Assembly (NCBI RefSeq): GCF_000143415.4
Contig: NW_003314295.1
Coordinates: 1,107,054 to 1,171,053, forward strand
Length of the DNA stretch: 64,000 nt
Origin: Selaginella moellendorffii
Taxonomy: Eukaryota; Streptophyta; Lycopodiopsida; Selaginellales; Selaginellaceae
Direction: 5' to 3'
In this document: positions 46,077-58,244 of the stretch, piece after piece
Numbering within the stretch: position 1 is the stretch's first letter
How the letters are laid out: each line of letters begins with the position of its first letter
Notes under the pieces: model-generated
What the model was told of the DNA's origin: nothing
What the model saw: the letters and a program-made list of their open reading frames with translations, nothing else
Databases searched by the model: none
Program-made: the position numbers and the translations under genes

Positions 46077-48027
46077 CTCCTGGCCGAATCGATCTCGGAA
46101 CGCCTAAAACACCCCCTGCTCTCGAAATGCTGTTCCTGATCCTCCACACTCAATCTTCGCCCAAATCTGGTTCCACAACCATCTTCGACTGTCCCTGCTC
46201 CCAATGTAAAAAGCCAGACAATGTCCCTACTACTTTCCCTCTTTGCGACTCGCGGAAAAACCCAGGCAGACACACACAAGGGAGGGAGCTGTGCAAGCGG
46301 CCAAAGCCTCGCAACAACTCAAACGCAAAGCGACAGGATACAGACAGACAGCAGACACAAAATGCCCAATCCGTTTTCCAAATGCCAGAAGGAAAAAAAG
46401 GAAGATACTCAAAGAGAAGACGAAGAGCAAAGAAGCAGCCGGCAAGGAAAGAATGGCACGACGCTAGAGCTAAAGCTGTGCTTTGTTGGCTCTAAGAACA
46501 AAACAGCAAACGGTATGACGGCTTTCCACAATCAAGCAGCCAGAAAAGGGACAATGCAGGAACAAATGCAGCGCTGGAAAGCCTGCTCCACCCTCTTGCC
46601 CGCCTGCATTCCTCCCAGACACCGAGAGCGACGCATCGCCCTACTCGCAGCTCATGAAAATCACCCGCTCAAACCGATCAAACGCATGCGTCACACAAGC
46701 ACACAAGTAGAAAGTCCCAAAAACCACCCCTCTCGCAGGAAAGCCCCGGATCTCCAGCCGCCGCCACTCCTGGCCGCGATTCAGCGGAGACCGAGCGGCG
46801 CACCAAGAATCTCGACGCCTGACTGCCCTAGCCTTACGCTGAAGCGCGATCGATCGCCGATGCCGGTGGCGAGGAGATCTTCTTCCATGGCGGTGGTCTG
46901 ATCGCTCCTCCACGCGCTCCTCCTCCTAGCCTAGGTCACCGAAGCCCGGAGCGCTGTTTGATTTCCATTTCCATCCCTCCTGTGGGGCGAACTTCGAGGA
47001 AGCCCATGAAAGATTCAAAATCGAAGAGGAGGAGGCCTGTTTAATCCTTAATCACGAGATTAAACAAAACAAACCCGGTTTAGGACATAAGCAAAGGGCT
47101 ACTTTAGCTAAATCTGGTGGAGCCGCCAGGTTTAGCGTTACCTCGATGTCGCGGCATTGCTTGTTTGCTTCCCGTGCCTGGGGGAAGCCAGCTGGCCAAA
47201 CACCAGCCAAAAAGGAGACGAATATACCACGGTACGTGCATGCTGTGTCAACCACGTAAAAAACGAATAATCGGCCTTTGGTCTTTATGGCCGCTTCTAG
47301 TGGTGTCACGCACACACGGTACGGACACGGGGTCCCCCCAAATCAACCTTGCGTGAAGTAAAAATGGCCGTTCTTACAAGAATCAAAAATTTTGAAAAGG
47401 AGAGATCTATGTTACAGTTACTGGCAGGAGGGTTGAGAAATTCAATTCCACCACCTTATCTCGAGTTAAATATTCGTATGACTCTTTGTTTTTCTAGGGC
47501 AACAGGGGGAGGAGTCAGGGTGGCATAATGGCTGGCTGGCCCCCCTGACTGACTGCACAGAACTCATGCTGGAATCATCCTCTTCTAGATGGCAAGCTTC
47601 TCAATGTATCAACTAAAACATCTATATTTAAGAAAAAGAGAGATCTTTTAGATGAAGATATTCTCAATTCATGCTCATCTCATGTGCTCAACAGGAACCA
47701 CTTTTGCGCTGAAAGCGACTTGCAAATCCACCCTAATCATTCCATGTGGCCACCATTGTTTTCGCATGATCTTAACTTCATGCCTTTGAGTCGATCTTAC
47801 TTTACCCTTGGAAAGAAATCTCTATGCTTTTTTTTTTCTTGATTCCACGAGGTAGTGGCGACTTAAAACTCGGGAGGAGGAGCTCTCGATTTCCCTGCAC
47901 TAAACAAGTTAAGGTGTTATTTTTTTTTATAGAATAGAGTGTTCTTGAGAAACTCGTACCTCCTCCTCCCGGAGTGTTCTTCTCGAGGAGCTTTGACTCG
48001 CCACGCCACTCCTGACTCGTGTTGGAT
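46077..48027. other. Intergenic region without a supported gene
   Basis: 1.95 kb between the LONGIFOLIA/TRM-like start and the helicase stop. The first about 850 bp is GC-richer and likely the leader and promoter of the minus-strand gene at 46076. The remainder has T-rich and AT-rich stretches, including a T run near 47829. Short ORFs (for example 46221-46901, 46641-46913) show no recognisable domains. Confidence 0.5.
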
Positions 48028-50253
48028 TCAGTCAAGGATTCCAGCTAGTCCCATCTTCTTGATGGTGAGCCTGGGTATTGCGGGAGCGCTGGAGAATCCT
48101 AGGCTTGCCCAGTATTTCCTTGAGTACTCCACAACCGTGTGCTTGTCGATCGACAGAGACTTAGCCGTGGTGTAATATCCCAGCCACGATTGGTACGCCC
48201 TGGTTCCAATCGTTTGGTCGATGTCTGAGATCACTGACCTTAGCTGCAAGAGTTGGAGCGAAGGACTCGGCGTTTGTAATTTTAAAACTTCTCCTAAAGT
48301 TTTACGTACCTTCTTCGACAAATCCAAAACTTTTGGTGTCTCCATTCGCCCGATTGATATGTCCTTCAGCTTTCTCAGGAAAGGCTCTTCCCAAGGGAGT
48401 AGAATCAAAACTCCCTGCCCCTCCTTTCCTGCACGGCCAGTTCGTCCAAGGCGATGGATATACTGCTCCCGAGCTGCTGGAACTCCAATCTGGAAGAATG
48501 ATATGTCAACTCTCGTCGCCTTGAAAACTTGTCATTCCAAACCTGAACCACCAAGGTAACGTCCGGATAATCAATCCCTCGAGCGGAGACATCCGACGTA
48601 AACATAATGAGTCCGCCTTTGCAATTACGAAACTCGTCAGATACGCGAGTGCGATACGTTTGTGTCTTGCGCGAATGTATTTCTCGTACGTTGAAACCCA
48701 GCTTCTGATAGAGTGCAGCCATGTAAGCTGTTATGTTTGCAGTAGTGCAAAACACCAGAACCTGAGAATCGAGTTAGCAGTCAATCATGATTTTGAAATG
48801 GACGCATCACCTTGTATTTCGGTTCCACAGCGATGTGTTCTTTCAGAATTGAGTATAACACCGCAAACTGACTTTCTTGTGGAACGACAGCATACTTCTG
48901 GTTTACCTGTTTGACAGAAGCACACAAATATTCAGAAGTGAGCGATAGAAAACAAAGCATACCATTGCGTGTGTTTCAGTGTCCTGTCCGACAGTATCAA
49001 CGAACTTATGATCCGGCTTCAAAGCCAACTGAGAGATGCTATGCACCTGTGGAACAAAGCATAGTAAAAGAACCATGGTGAAACGTGGAGATAAAATACT
49101 TCTTTGGGAATGGTTGCCGAGAAGAGAAGCGTTTGACGTTTTTTTGGAAGAGCTTTTAGGATCTCGGTGAGATTTTGACGGAATCCCATGTCCAGCAAGG
49201 TGTCTGCTTCGTCAAGAATAAGGATTTTCACGGATTTCAACTGATCGGCAAAGCCTCTCGCATTTTGTATGTGATCTAGTAGCCTTCCCGGTGTGCCAAC
49301 CAAAATCTGGAAAGCGGCAAAATGTTGTCAAAAACCACAAAGCGTATTTGCATTTACCTGGCAAGGCTGGAGCTTTATCTTCTTGGCTTCCATGACAGAG
49401 CTGTTCCCACCTATAGCAGTCTGAGCTCCCAGTTCATTGTGGAATTTCATCAAGGTTTGAGCCTCAACAGCCGCTTGCATCGCCAGTTCTCTTGTCGGAC
49501 AGATGACAAGAGCGCGAATGGGATTTTCATGATAAGTTTGCGCATTCTTGCTCGCCAGAATGGTCTCAATAGTCGGAAGCTACATATACACACAGTTTTA
49601 TAAGAAAGAGAAAACGAAACCGCACAATAGCAAGTACCAACCAAGAACGCAATCGTCTTCCCCGTGCCCGTTTTTGCCTTGGCCAGAACATCCTCGCCTA
49701 TACCCAAGTAAAAGAAACCATGATCTAGAAAACCAGAGAAAGAACTAATACAAGGCAGACCTTTGAGAATCAATGGTAAAGTCGCTTCTTGCACCATTGT
49801 CATCACCTCGTAGCCCAGCACATTCTTAATCGCCTTGAGCGTGAGAGCATGAACTTCAAACTGATCAAATCTGGGAAGAAACCCAGAAAATATCAAGCCA
49901 CAGAAGAAGAGTTAGTCCGAAACTCACCGTGAATTCGATAGATGAGACTTCTTGCCATTGTCCACAGGAATGCTCCCCTGGCTTGAAAGAGGAGGCGCCG
50001 GAGATGGAGGCGCTAGCGACGTTGATGGAGGCGCGAGCGCATCCGCTACGCTCACCTCCTTCTTTCTCCTGAGGCGCCGGGCCGCTCGCTCGTCCTGGTC
50101 GACGACAGCAGCCGCGGCAATCGAAAACCCACGCGCATTTACCCTGGATTTCTTCGCTCCAGCTCCAAATGCCGCCATTCCAACACTGCTAATGGCACCA
50201 AGCGGCTGCGCGCGCTTGAGCCCCATGGCTCCAGCTAGGCGCACTAGCTCCAT
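48028..50253 (-). CDS. DEAD-box ATP-dependent RNA helicase
   Basis: Ten exons on the minus strand: 50253-49928, 49870-49761, 49697-49642, 49579-49358, 49306-49100, 49046-48963, 48906-48811, 48761-48543, 48489-48310, 48243-48028; 571 residues. All core motifs are visible in order: AKTGTGKT (Walker A), [31 protein letters not shown] and [10 protein letters not shown]. It unwinds RNA duplexes using ATP. The first about 85 residues are basic and Ala/Arg-rich, which would suit an organelle transit peptide; the closest plant groups (MSS116/RH26-RH31-like) include organellar members. That placement is inference. Just upstream are AAACCCTAAACCCTAG telo-box sequences (about 50281-50297). Confidence 0.94.
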
Positions 50254-50280
50254 GGATAGAAAAATGGGAGGAGCCTACCT

Positions 50281-50297
50281 AAAACCCTAAACCCTAG
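50281..50297 (-). promoter_or_regulatory. Telo-box pair upstream of the helicase
   Basis: Two overlapping AAACCCTA units 30-45 nt upstream of the helicase ATG. In the gene's sense they read CTAGGGTTTAGGGTTT. Telo-boxes are known in plant promoters of ribosomal and translation genes. Confidence 0.55.
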
Positions 50298-50353
50298 CCG
50301 CGCAATAAACAGAGAACACAAAGTATTTCAAAGAAAATTTGGGGACAAATCGA

Positions 50354-50830
50354 TCAGCCAGGGCCGACCTTTGGAATGTCGTAGTGCTCGCTCAAATTCG
50401 CGAGGTACTGATTAAACTCCTCCACTCTTTGCCTGTGCGATTTCGAGGCCATCTTCGCCAGTCTCGTCTCCTCGAGCTTGGCCTTCTGCTCGTGATACCT
50501 CTTCTCCGCTGGGGTTCGATGATCTTCCACCACCGCCGGCATCATCCGCCCCTCCTCCTCCTCCTCCTCCTCGTCGCCGCCCAGATTTCTCCGCTGCTGC
50601 TGCTGCTGCTGCTGTTGCCGCTGGCGATTGTAGAGATCTTGGCGATCTTGGTCTTCTCCCTCCTCTCCCTCCCCAGGAGCTCCATCGCCGCCGCTGCTAA
50701 CCCCATCGATTACCTCTGTTGGCACATACTCGGATCGCCGAGGCTTCTTCTTCTTCTTCTTGGTGCCGCTCACATCCAGCGCCCGCCCCTTGAGCTTGAG
50801 CTTCCCCACAACCACGCCATCGTAAGACAT
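50354..50830 (-). CDS. FAM32A-like protein
   Basis: A single exon, 158 residues. The N-terminus GKLKLKGRALDVSGTKKKKKK and the C-terminus RTPAEKRYHEQKAKLEETRLAKMASKSHRQRVEEFNQYLANLSEHYDIPKVGPG match the FAM32A family at both ends. The middle differs by an acidic and poly-Gln insertion, making it longer than the human protein (112 residues). In humans FAM32A is a spliceosome factor active in the second step; a similar role in plants is inferred. The ATG is supported by the conserved start motif. It lies 100 bp upstream of the helicase in the same direction. Confidence 0.9.
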   Translation of the reverse strand: MSYDGVVVGKLKLKGRALDVSGTKKKKKKPRRSEYVPTEVIDGVSSGGDGAPGEGEEGEDQDRQDLYNRQRQQQQQQQQRRNLGGDEEEEEEEGRMMPAVVEDHRTPAEKRYHEQKAKLEETRLAKMASKSHRQRVEEFNQYLANLSEHYDIPKVGPG

Positions 50831-50859
50831 CTAGCCTAAGAGCCCTAAAATTTGGCCCA

Positions 50860-50935
50860 GGAGCCCTAAAACCTTCGGCAAAAGGGCTAACGAAGAATAT
50901 ACCGATGCGGAAAAGATGCTTTTATGTTAGCCAAC
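50860..50935 (+). repeat. Direct repeat, left copy
   Basis: GGAGCCCTAAAACC..AAAAGGGCTAACGAAGAATATACCGATGCGGAAAAGATGC resembles 55712-55790 in the same orientation at roughly 80% identity by eye. It lies immediately upstream of the FAM32A-like gene. Confidence 0.75.
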
Positions 50936-52200
50936 TGGTTTAATGACTAGTTTGCATAATCCAGCCCCTTTTCTTTTGTGTGCCCTAATTACAAATTCCT
51001 CCAGATTCAAGCTGACTTGATCAGCTCCAAGAGTGCTTGCTGCTGTTGGAGCTAACAAAGCTCCTTGGATTTCCTCTCAGGCACTAGCGAAGGGGAAACA
51101 GGCCCTTTCAAAGTTCGTGTTCATGGAAATCTCTACTTGTAAGGTTTGCTTTCTCGTAGTTCTCTCCATTCTGTCTTTGTTTGTGTTCTTGATCTTGCCA
51201 AGGTTTTGTTGTCTTGTCTCGAGTGTTGTTTGTTCTATATGTTTGTGTTGCTGGAAATCCATGTTTTCTTTCTACATGTTTGCCAGCCACGGCCCGTTCC
51301 TGGGCAACTGGTGCCTGCTTCTCTGCCGTGGACGGCCTCCAGGCGGAACTTTTCTTTCGAGAAAGTTCCTGAACAATGTTTGCATGGAACTTAATGCTTG
51401 CGCAACTGCTGAAAGGAGCAGACATCTACTTGGAACTGGAGCGTGAGAGGGTTGGATGCCCGAGCAACGTGAACGGGCTAACCACAACATGGCGACGCGG
51501 CGCCGCTCTTCGAAGCCAAGGACGCCCCGACCTCGTCCTAGGTGTGGAACGCGCTCATTGCAGGATTCAGCGGACTAGATCAAAGAGATCCTTCGTGGAC
51601 TCGTGCCGATTTGTACCGGGACGGGACCAGATGCCGGTGCGCTGCGACGACATTGGCTCATCGGAGGGATTGTCCTTGGCGCTGCTGGATCGCTGTTGCT
51701 GGCTGTTGCATCCAATTTCTCTCGGTTGGCGATCTATGTTAGAGGCACTTGATTTGAGTGAGAGTAGGCAATTCCGTTCATTGAAATCTAACTCGACAAA
51801 GTATGGCTATTCAGATCTTTGACATGGAAGATGTTCATTCTAGTGATTTTGTAGCTAGACTTCAGTTTTGGAACGGGAAAAAGCACCCTTCAGAAATTTG
51901 ATAAAGGTTCATCACCACCATTTCTTCTAACAATGGCAAAACTATATAGTGAAAATATGAGCCACCCGAGGATAGGAGGGGATATACATTGTGCTTGGCG
52001 GAGCTGGGAAAAGTGCAAGAGCAAGTTGTGGTAATCTTCCATGGAGCTCATCCAAATGTAAGCGATGTGCACCTCTATTCTGTACATCTCGAACTTCTCA
52101 AAGTACGCCGATTTCGACTCATGGGTCACATTCGAGCATCTCTAGAGCTGTCAACGTGCAGTACGCCACAAGCTCTGGAGCTCGCATTCACAAAGTAAGA
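50936..52200. other. Unresolved low-support stretch
   Basis: Short ORFs on both strands (for example 51033-51446, 51376-51822, 51991-52221) with no recognisable domain and no coherent splice series. Some plus-strand segments have coding-like composition, so it may hold decayed exons. Nothing could be supported as a gene. Confidence 0.4.
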
Positions 52201-52204
52201 ATAT

Positions 52205-53720
52205 GTGTATTGTACTTTTAAAAAATATCGGTGCCGGATGAATGAAGAGCTGCGGCCTCTGGTGGGAACATCAGATTGCTGGGTATGTGGTAATCTCTCT
52301 TCTTGTCAGATGGATTACTTGAATGTTTGCTTTGGTTTTGGTTATAGGATTGGCGTGCGCAAAACACGTCCTTGGTGGTGGTGCTCGGGGACGCACATGT
52401 GTATATGTTTGGCGACGCCCTTGCGTTGGTGATGCTGTGCCGAAGTGGGAAGGATGAGAGGCTAAGTTCTCTTTACGATCTCAAAAATGATGCCACCACA
52501 CAAAGCAGGAGTCGCCCTTTTATTACCACAAGGTAGTCAGAAATTTGTTATTCTGGAAGCTTGTGCACACAGGACCGGCTGCCTACAGCAGACTCTTACC
52601 TTATTGTTGCGTCAAGACACCTAGAGCGTCACATAGATAGCGATTTTACAAGCGTTTTTGCCACTCGGATTGACGCACTTGTGAGTATTGTAATCCGCGA
52701 ACGAGCTTGTAATGGGCGAACTAGTACAGGGCCTCGAGGAAGCTTGCCGCCAGATTGCCGGTACAGAGACTGATGATTGCAGGACATTCCAAGTAGTTCC
52801 TGTTGGAGAGCTGCTGCGACAGAAAGTGGCCAATGGAGTAACTCAAGAGGTGACTGGACAGCTACACAGCGCCGCAGAGGACAAAGAGGAAGGGCCAATC
52901 GAACTATATATGGATGAATTTGAGGCTAAAGACGAAGATGAATCTGGAGACAAAGATGAGTCCGAAGACGAAGACGAGAGGCTAGAGTTATTTGGTGTTA
53001 TACCCCATGGTTTGCGCCCCAGTACATCCATAAACTATTAAAGCTATATAATTATATTACTGTTTTCGGTTAATGGGCCCCGTTACCTCTTGCGAGCCTC
53101 TTTTTTTCGTTTTTCTTTTTTTGTATTTCCGAACTGTAGTGGCTTTGATCAGGAAGAGGACCTCAAGCTTGTTTGTAAAGTCGGCTCTTGCAAGTTAAAA
53201 CGGATTAAAAACGGGCACATAATGGAGTCGGACGGAGTAAATGATGCTATTGTTTATCCTGTTGGAGGTCAGTTTGGCATTTGACTTAAGATTTTTTCGG
53301 TCTTTCCAGAAATACGTAACGTTACTAGTTTTCTTATTTCGTTTTTGACCTTTTATCTGACTTGTTTCTCAGCCCTTCAAAAGGCTGCCAGCATCTCAAA
53401 TCATTGCTACTCAAGGCCCAAAATACTTCATAGACTGGGAGACGGAAGCTGCCATGTATCTTGGTCTCACTTACAGGTATGCGGAGTGCGTAGAAAATTT
53501 GATACACTGTGCATTTGCTATTATAGGGACACTATATCATTTGCTTGCGAGGAGGGCGTTAAGCACATAGCGCTCCCAGCTATCTTGCGCAGATGTCGCG
53601 GGTTTGTACTCACGCCTTACCTCTTGTATACTGAGTTTCCATTGTATTTCAGGTTTCCTCTGGATAAAGTGGCAGCTGTAGAAAGCGTACAAAAGGCACT
53701 GAAAAGTAAGCTGCCCTGAA
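52205..53720 (+). pseudogene. Degenerate macro-domain gene
   Basis: Plus-strand pieces resemble a macro (ADP-ribose binding) domain. About 53140-53260 gives CKLKRIKNGHIMESDGVNDAIVYP. About 53373-53480 gives PFKRLPASQIIATQGPKYFIDWETEAAMYLGLTYR. About 53527-53719, after removing a likely intron, gives DTISFACEEGVKHIALPAI then FPLDKVAAVESVQKAL. These correspond to the domain's start, its VIHTVGP strand and its FPAIS..FPLDEAA end. The glycine-rich loop that binds ADP-ribose is absent, and the junction needs a non-obvious splice or frame change. Upstream fragments (52250-53041) are acidic with no recognisable family. A pseudogene or badly modelled gene is likely. Confidence 0.45.
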
Positions 53721-55711
53721 TTAGGTATGCGTTTTTATCTGTGTACAAAATTGTAGGTTCACTTTGTCATAAAGGACGAACCCACCTTCAGGGCCTGGTA
53801 GCTGCAACAGACCTCCTTGCATTTACGGATTATGATGGCTATGTATCTTGTTGGAGCACCGGACTTCCCTTTTCATACACTTCCGAAGGGATTCCAACTT
53901 ATGATCCATCACACTGTGGCCAGAAGAAATGTCCTCTCAAATCCGCTGAAAAATGAGAAGGGAAGTCTTAAAAAATGGATTAGTGTTCAAAAGCCATCTT
54001 TCAAATCTATCTAGAACAAACCTTTGAGAGTGGATGCTTATGCTGTGGGATGATCTTAATGTGAGGAAATAAATTGAAAGAGTGGGAGGTTACAGTTCAC
54101 AAATCGCTTGGCAATAGATTCAATAGGAAATTTTGTAATTATTTCCGGGAAAAGAGTGAAATTTCACTGCATGTAATTAATTGTCTTCATGTCTTTGGAT
54201 GTCATCCTTCCGAGGAGCTTGTGGTGTGTGTGGTAGGCTGACATAAGTGACATCTTAAGCCATGTCCCCGTTGACATCCTTTGGTGTTGACTTGTTGTTA
54301 GCCGTTTTAGGAGCAAGCCCAGTCAACAATCATCATGCAAATCTGCCGACTGAAACAAACTGCACGACAATTGCCGACTTCTGGCCAGATAACTAGTTTC
54401 TGAAGAAATTAAAGGAAGATACATCTCAATGGTTAACTTTCACAAGAGTGTTAACTTTATCAATTTTTACAATGCACTTTCTGACACTTAAGAGGTGAAG
54501 CGATCCACTCGACTTGCATTTTTGGATCTATTGCCTGTTTACCTATCAAATCTCATGTAAAAGCTGCATCCACCATGCAAAAGAGATCTTCAATGGCATC
54601 TAGGAGAAAGATTGCTACACCTGAAATTTCATGCTCATGGCATATGCCTAACAGAGCTATGTCAGGGATGCCAAGCGTTTTTTTAGTGGCAAGACCAGAC
54701 TCTCATGCTCACTACAGATGTTTTCCTAGGCATATTTGACCAAATGCTGGACAAGGGACTGATTGCATCTAGTCAAACACGTTTGAGAAAGTATATGTAG
54801 TAAGCATGGAAGATTAGCAAATGTTTTTTTTTATGCTTTGTGGTTTTTCATATTATCACTTCGTAGTTTATTGAGATATTGGTAAAATATTGTTAACACT
54901 TGCTTTAGCAATTGTAATCTTTTAGTATTATTGATTAAAATTTATTCAAATTAGTTTACATTTTGATATATTAATTGTTACTAATAGATTGGGATGTTAT
55001 TTTCTTTGAGTGGTACATTCATGAGCTTTGCAAAGGCTACACAAAGGAAACAGATTAGTAAGAAAAACATGTGAATGAGGTGGTGAAAAATATATTATAC
55101 CATAACAATAGCCAACACAATAAAGACTTTACTTTACTATGTTGAAATTGGAATTACATTTAAGCAAGGATGGTCAAAATAAATTTGATTCATAAGCAAC
55201 TAATCTAGCCACAAAACTTGATAAGATTTTGGTGGTGTACAAACAAGTGGATTAGAATAAAAATAAAGTGGAGAAATTTGCTAATAAACATTATTAATTC
55301 TAAGAATATAGTTGGAAATATCATCTTTGTAAAGTAATCTTCTTTCTGTTATGTGAGTAGATAAATACTTTAGTGCCATTGTGAAGTTATAGATGTGAAA
55401 TTTTAAACCACATTAGTAAAGTAGCTTATTGAATACAGTTGTTATCTGGTACAGATGGGCCTCATTTATTATATGGTTGGGGGTAAAAATTCATTTAATA
55501 TTTTGATTTAGCCATTTAAAAAATACATTATCTCAAAGTGAAGAATATAATGATTCTTTGATATATAGAACTGTGAATGAATCAAGAGCTTGAGTGAAAT
55601 TCCCTAGAAAAAGTGATTTAAAATGTAATTCATCTTTGGGGCAAAGACATTGTTGGTGAAATTTGTTAACGTGGTCAACATGGGTATGTTAAAGGATCCT
55701 TATTTTACTTA
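53721..55711. other. AT-rich stretch without a supported gene
   Basis: The first part (53741-54014) has short overlapping ORFs that may be remnants of the preceding gene's end. From about 54.8 kb the sequence is as AT-rich as the repeat zones at the window ends. No domain, RNA gene or terminal repeat of a known element could be identified. Confidence 0.5.
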
Positions 55712-55790
55712 AGGGTTTTATGGAGCCAAAACTTTTGGCAAAAGGGATACGAAGAATATACTGATGCGGAAAATATGCCTCTATTTTACC
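55712..55790 (+). repeat. Direct repeat, right copy
   Basis: GGAGCCAAAACTTTTGGCAAAAGGG and then CGAAGAATATACTGATGCGGAAAATATGC pair with 50860-50935 in the same orientation. It lies in the upstream region of the OEP61-like gene. Confidence 0.75.
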
Positions 55791-55888
55791 TTTGACGCGG
55801 CTTCCCTTTTCCTTTACGGCCTGACCCGACTAGTTTTTAATAGCGCGATCGCGTTGTGTCGCTAGGGTTTTTGGAAAGTAAGAGTGCT

Positions 55889-57873
55889 ATGATGGATCCG
55901 GAGATGATCCGCCTCGCGCAGGAGCAGATGAGCCGAATCCCGCCCGCCGAGCTCTTGCGGATGCAGCAACAGGTGAGCAGCGCTGTGGATTGATTAGGTT
56001 TACGATTGCGTTGTGCCTGGAGCAGATGATGGGCAATCCCGACCTCCTGCGCATGGCAACCGAGGGAATGAAGAACATCAGGCCCGAGGATTTGCGATTC
56101 GCGGCCGAGCAAATGAAAAATATGCCGAGTGAGCAAATAGCTGACATGAGCGCCCGGATGGCCAATGCATCACCCGAGCAGATTGCGGCCATGAATGGAG
56201 ACGCCACTGCCCTGATGCTGAAGAACCAGGTATTCTCGATCGAGTTCTTGTGCCTTCGGAGCTAAAAGAATCCTTTTTTCTTTCTTTTCCAGGGCAACCA
56301 GCTTCATGGATCAGGACAATTTTATGAAGCCATAGACAAATACAAAGAGGTGTGTGCGATTGAGATCATGGATGGGGATTTTTCCTCACACGTATTTGGC
56401 AGGCAAAGCTAAAGTCGCTTGGAGTGAGCTCCGCGGCAGCTTCGAATTTGCGTGTGACTTGCTCGCTGAATTTGATGTCATGCTACCTCAAGACCTCGCA
56501 GTACAGCAAAGCCATCAGCGAAGGCTCGGAGGTTCTTGCTACAGAACCGAGGAACTTGAAAGCTTTGTACCGTCGTGGTCAAGCATACAAGGAACTGGGA
56601 AAGCTTAAGGTAACCGCGGTCACTTACTTTCTTGGGCTCTTTTTTTTAAAAGACCTGTTCTTTTGTAGCTTGCTGTAGCGGATTTGACCGAAGCTGCTGC
56701 TGTCGCGCCTGACGATGAGACTGTAGCAGACGTCTTGCGCGTAGCAAAGGAAGAGCTAGAAAGGGAGGGTGACAATGTGGAAAAGGTACAAAAAGAGGAT
56801 GACTACGTACAACATAATAGTGATGGTATGTATTCAACTCCGTCTAGTAGTTCGTCTCTTTAACGCGATCGACGCAGGGCCTATTATTGAGGAGATCACT
56901 GAAGAGGAGGCTGAGAGACTGACGTCTACAGTATCAACGCGCAGGGAAGAAGTTGCTAACCGTGCAACAGAGGGTGAAACGATGCCAAGGGAGGCCTCCA
57001 CGAGCAGCTTCTCAGGCATGTCTCCACCTAATGACCAAGCCTACGCTGAAGCTATAAAATCAATGAAGCAAAATCCTGGGTTATTAAGGTACTTTATCTG
57101 CTTATACAGACCATCTTCTTTCCGTTTGCTCATCATTTTCACTTGCAGAAACATGCAGTCAACTATGTCGTCTGTGGATCCCGAGCAGCTTGCTGCCATG
57201 AGCGGCGGCAAAATGACCCCGGAGATGGCAAAGTTTGCAGCGGACTTGATGAAACACATGTCACCCTCCGACTTGGAAAGGATGGTCGACATGGCGAGCG
57301 GTTTGAATCTCAACGGAGGTGCTCCAAGCAGCAGCAGCAGCGGGCCGGAGCCGACAAGGCCCGCAGCTCCAAGCGCCTCTACCGTTCCTTTCCAGCCTTC
57401 TCCTGGCATGCTCCAACCCGACGAGCAGATGCGTCGGCAGATGAAAGATCCAGCAATGCGAGAGGTACAAAAGTCGTTTCCTTTTTCATTCCCTGTGGGT
57501 GACGTGTGTTTCCTTTGCAGCTCATGTCATCGATGATCAAGAGCATGACACCCGAATCGATGGCCAGTATGAGCGAGCAGCTGGGCTTGCAACTTACACC
57601 TGAGCAAGCGGTAGCGGCACAGAAAGCGATGGCCAATCTTACACCAGACCAGTTGGATAGATTGGTAAGCGATCGCTTTCGTCTAGCTTTCTTTTATTTT
57701 TTCTCTGACTGGAACTCTTTTACGAACAGATGAGATGGACCGAACGAGCTCAAACGGTGACGGAACAAGCCAAGAGAGCCAAAGCTTGGATCGTGGGTAA
57801 ACCGGGATTGATGCTAGCGATCTTGATGCTCCTCGTCGCGATTGTTCTTCACTATCTGGGATTTATAGGATGA
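55889..57873 (+). CDS. OEP61: Outer envelope protein 61-like TPR protein
   Basis: Nine exons: 55889-55972, 56026-56229, 56293-56349, 56403-56609, 56669-56825, 56878-57088, 57149-57464, 57521-57664, 57730-57873; 507 residues. The N-terminus is Met/Gln-rich with repeated MxxMxx-type helices. A TPR block follows at about residues 95-175 ([53 protein letters not shown]). The linker is acidic. Three more Met-rich SPEQ/TPEQ helices precede a single C-terminal anchor ([23 protein letters not shown]). Arabidopsis OEP61 docks Hsp70-bound preproteins at the chloroplast outer envelope or ER; the domain order here is the same. Tail anchoring is seen directly. AATAAA lies at 57943-57948. The first ATG is doubled (MM). 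Confidence 0.92.
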
Positions 57874-57942
57874 GAGTTAAGGAGCTGCAAAAGTAGCTCT
57901 GGCCGAGAAGGACCAAAAAGGCTGTCTGTAATACATCTGAAA

Positions 57943-57948
57943 AATAAA
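57943..57948 (+). terminator. AATAAA polyadenylation signal of the OEP61-like gene
   Basis: Canonical hexamer about 70 nt past the stop codon, within the expected range for plant 3' ends. Confidence 0.5.
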
Positions 57949-58236
57949 GTCTGCATTTTTTCGCGAGGCAATAGCTGGAGCCTGGCAAAAGAACTTACCG
58001 CCGACAAAAGAGTGTTACACAGATTTCTCGTGCGCCATCTCTGTCCTGGGATCGAGAGATCACAAAGGTTCCTCTCTTGATCGCGCGTAAGCTTTGCAGG
58101 CCTGGAGGAAGATGGAACATTGCTTTCATTCAAAGCCATTTATGATCTCCAACGAAAAAGAAGCAAGCCACGCGATTTCAACCGCTGCTGCGGTCCTTGG
58201 CGTGGAGCTCGATGGTTGCTCGCGACCACCTGAGGT

Positions 58237-58244
58237 TATAAAAA
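58237..58244 (+). promoter_or_regulatory. TATA box of the glycine-rich gene
   Basis: TATAAAAA about 105 nt upstream of the ATG at 58349, followed by a CT-rich leader (58268-58310). Position and sequence fit a Pol II core promoter. Confidence 0.7.

Noticed and set aside
46221-46901. 226-residue plus-strand ORF
   Set aside because: Low-complexity Lys/Gln/Arg composition in the probable leader region of the minus-strand gene; no domain.
51033-52221. Several short plus-strand ORFs
   Set aside because: No family match and no consistent splice path; kept only as an unresolved stretch.
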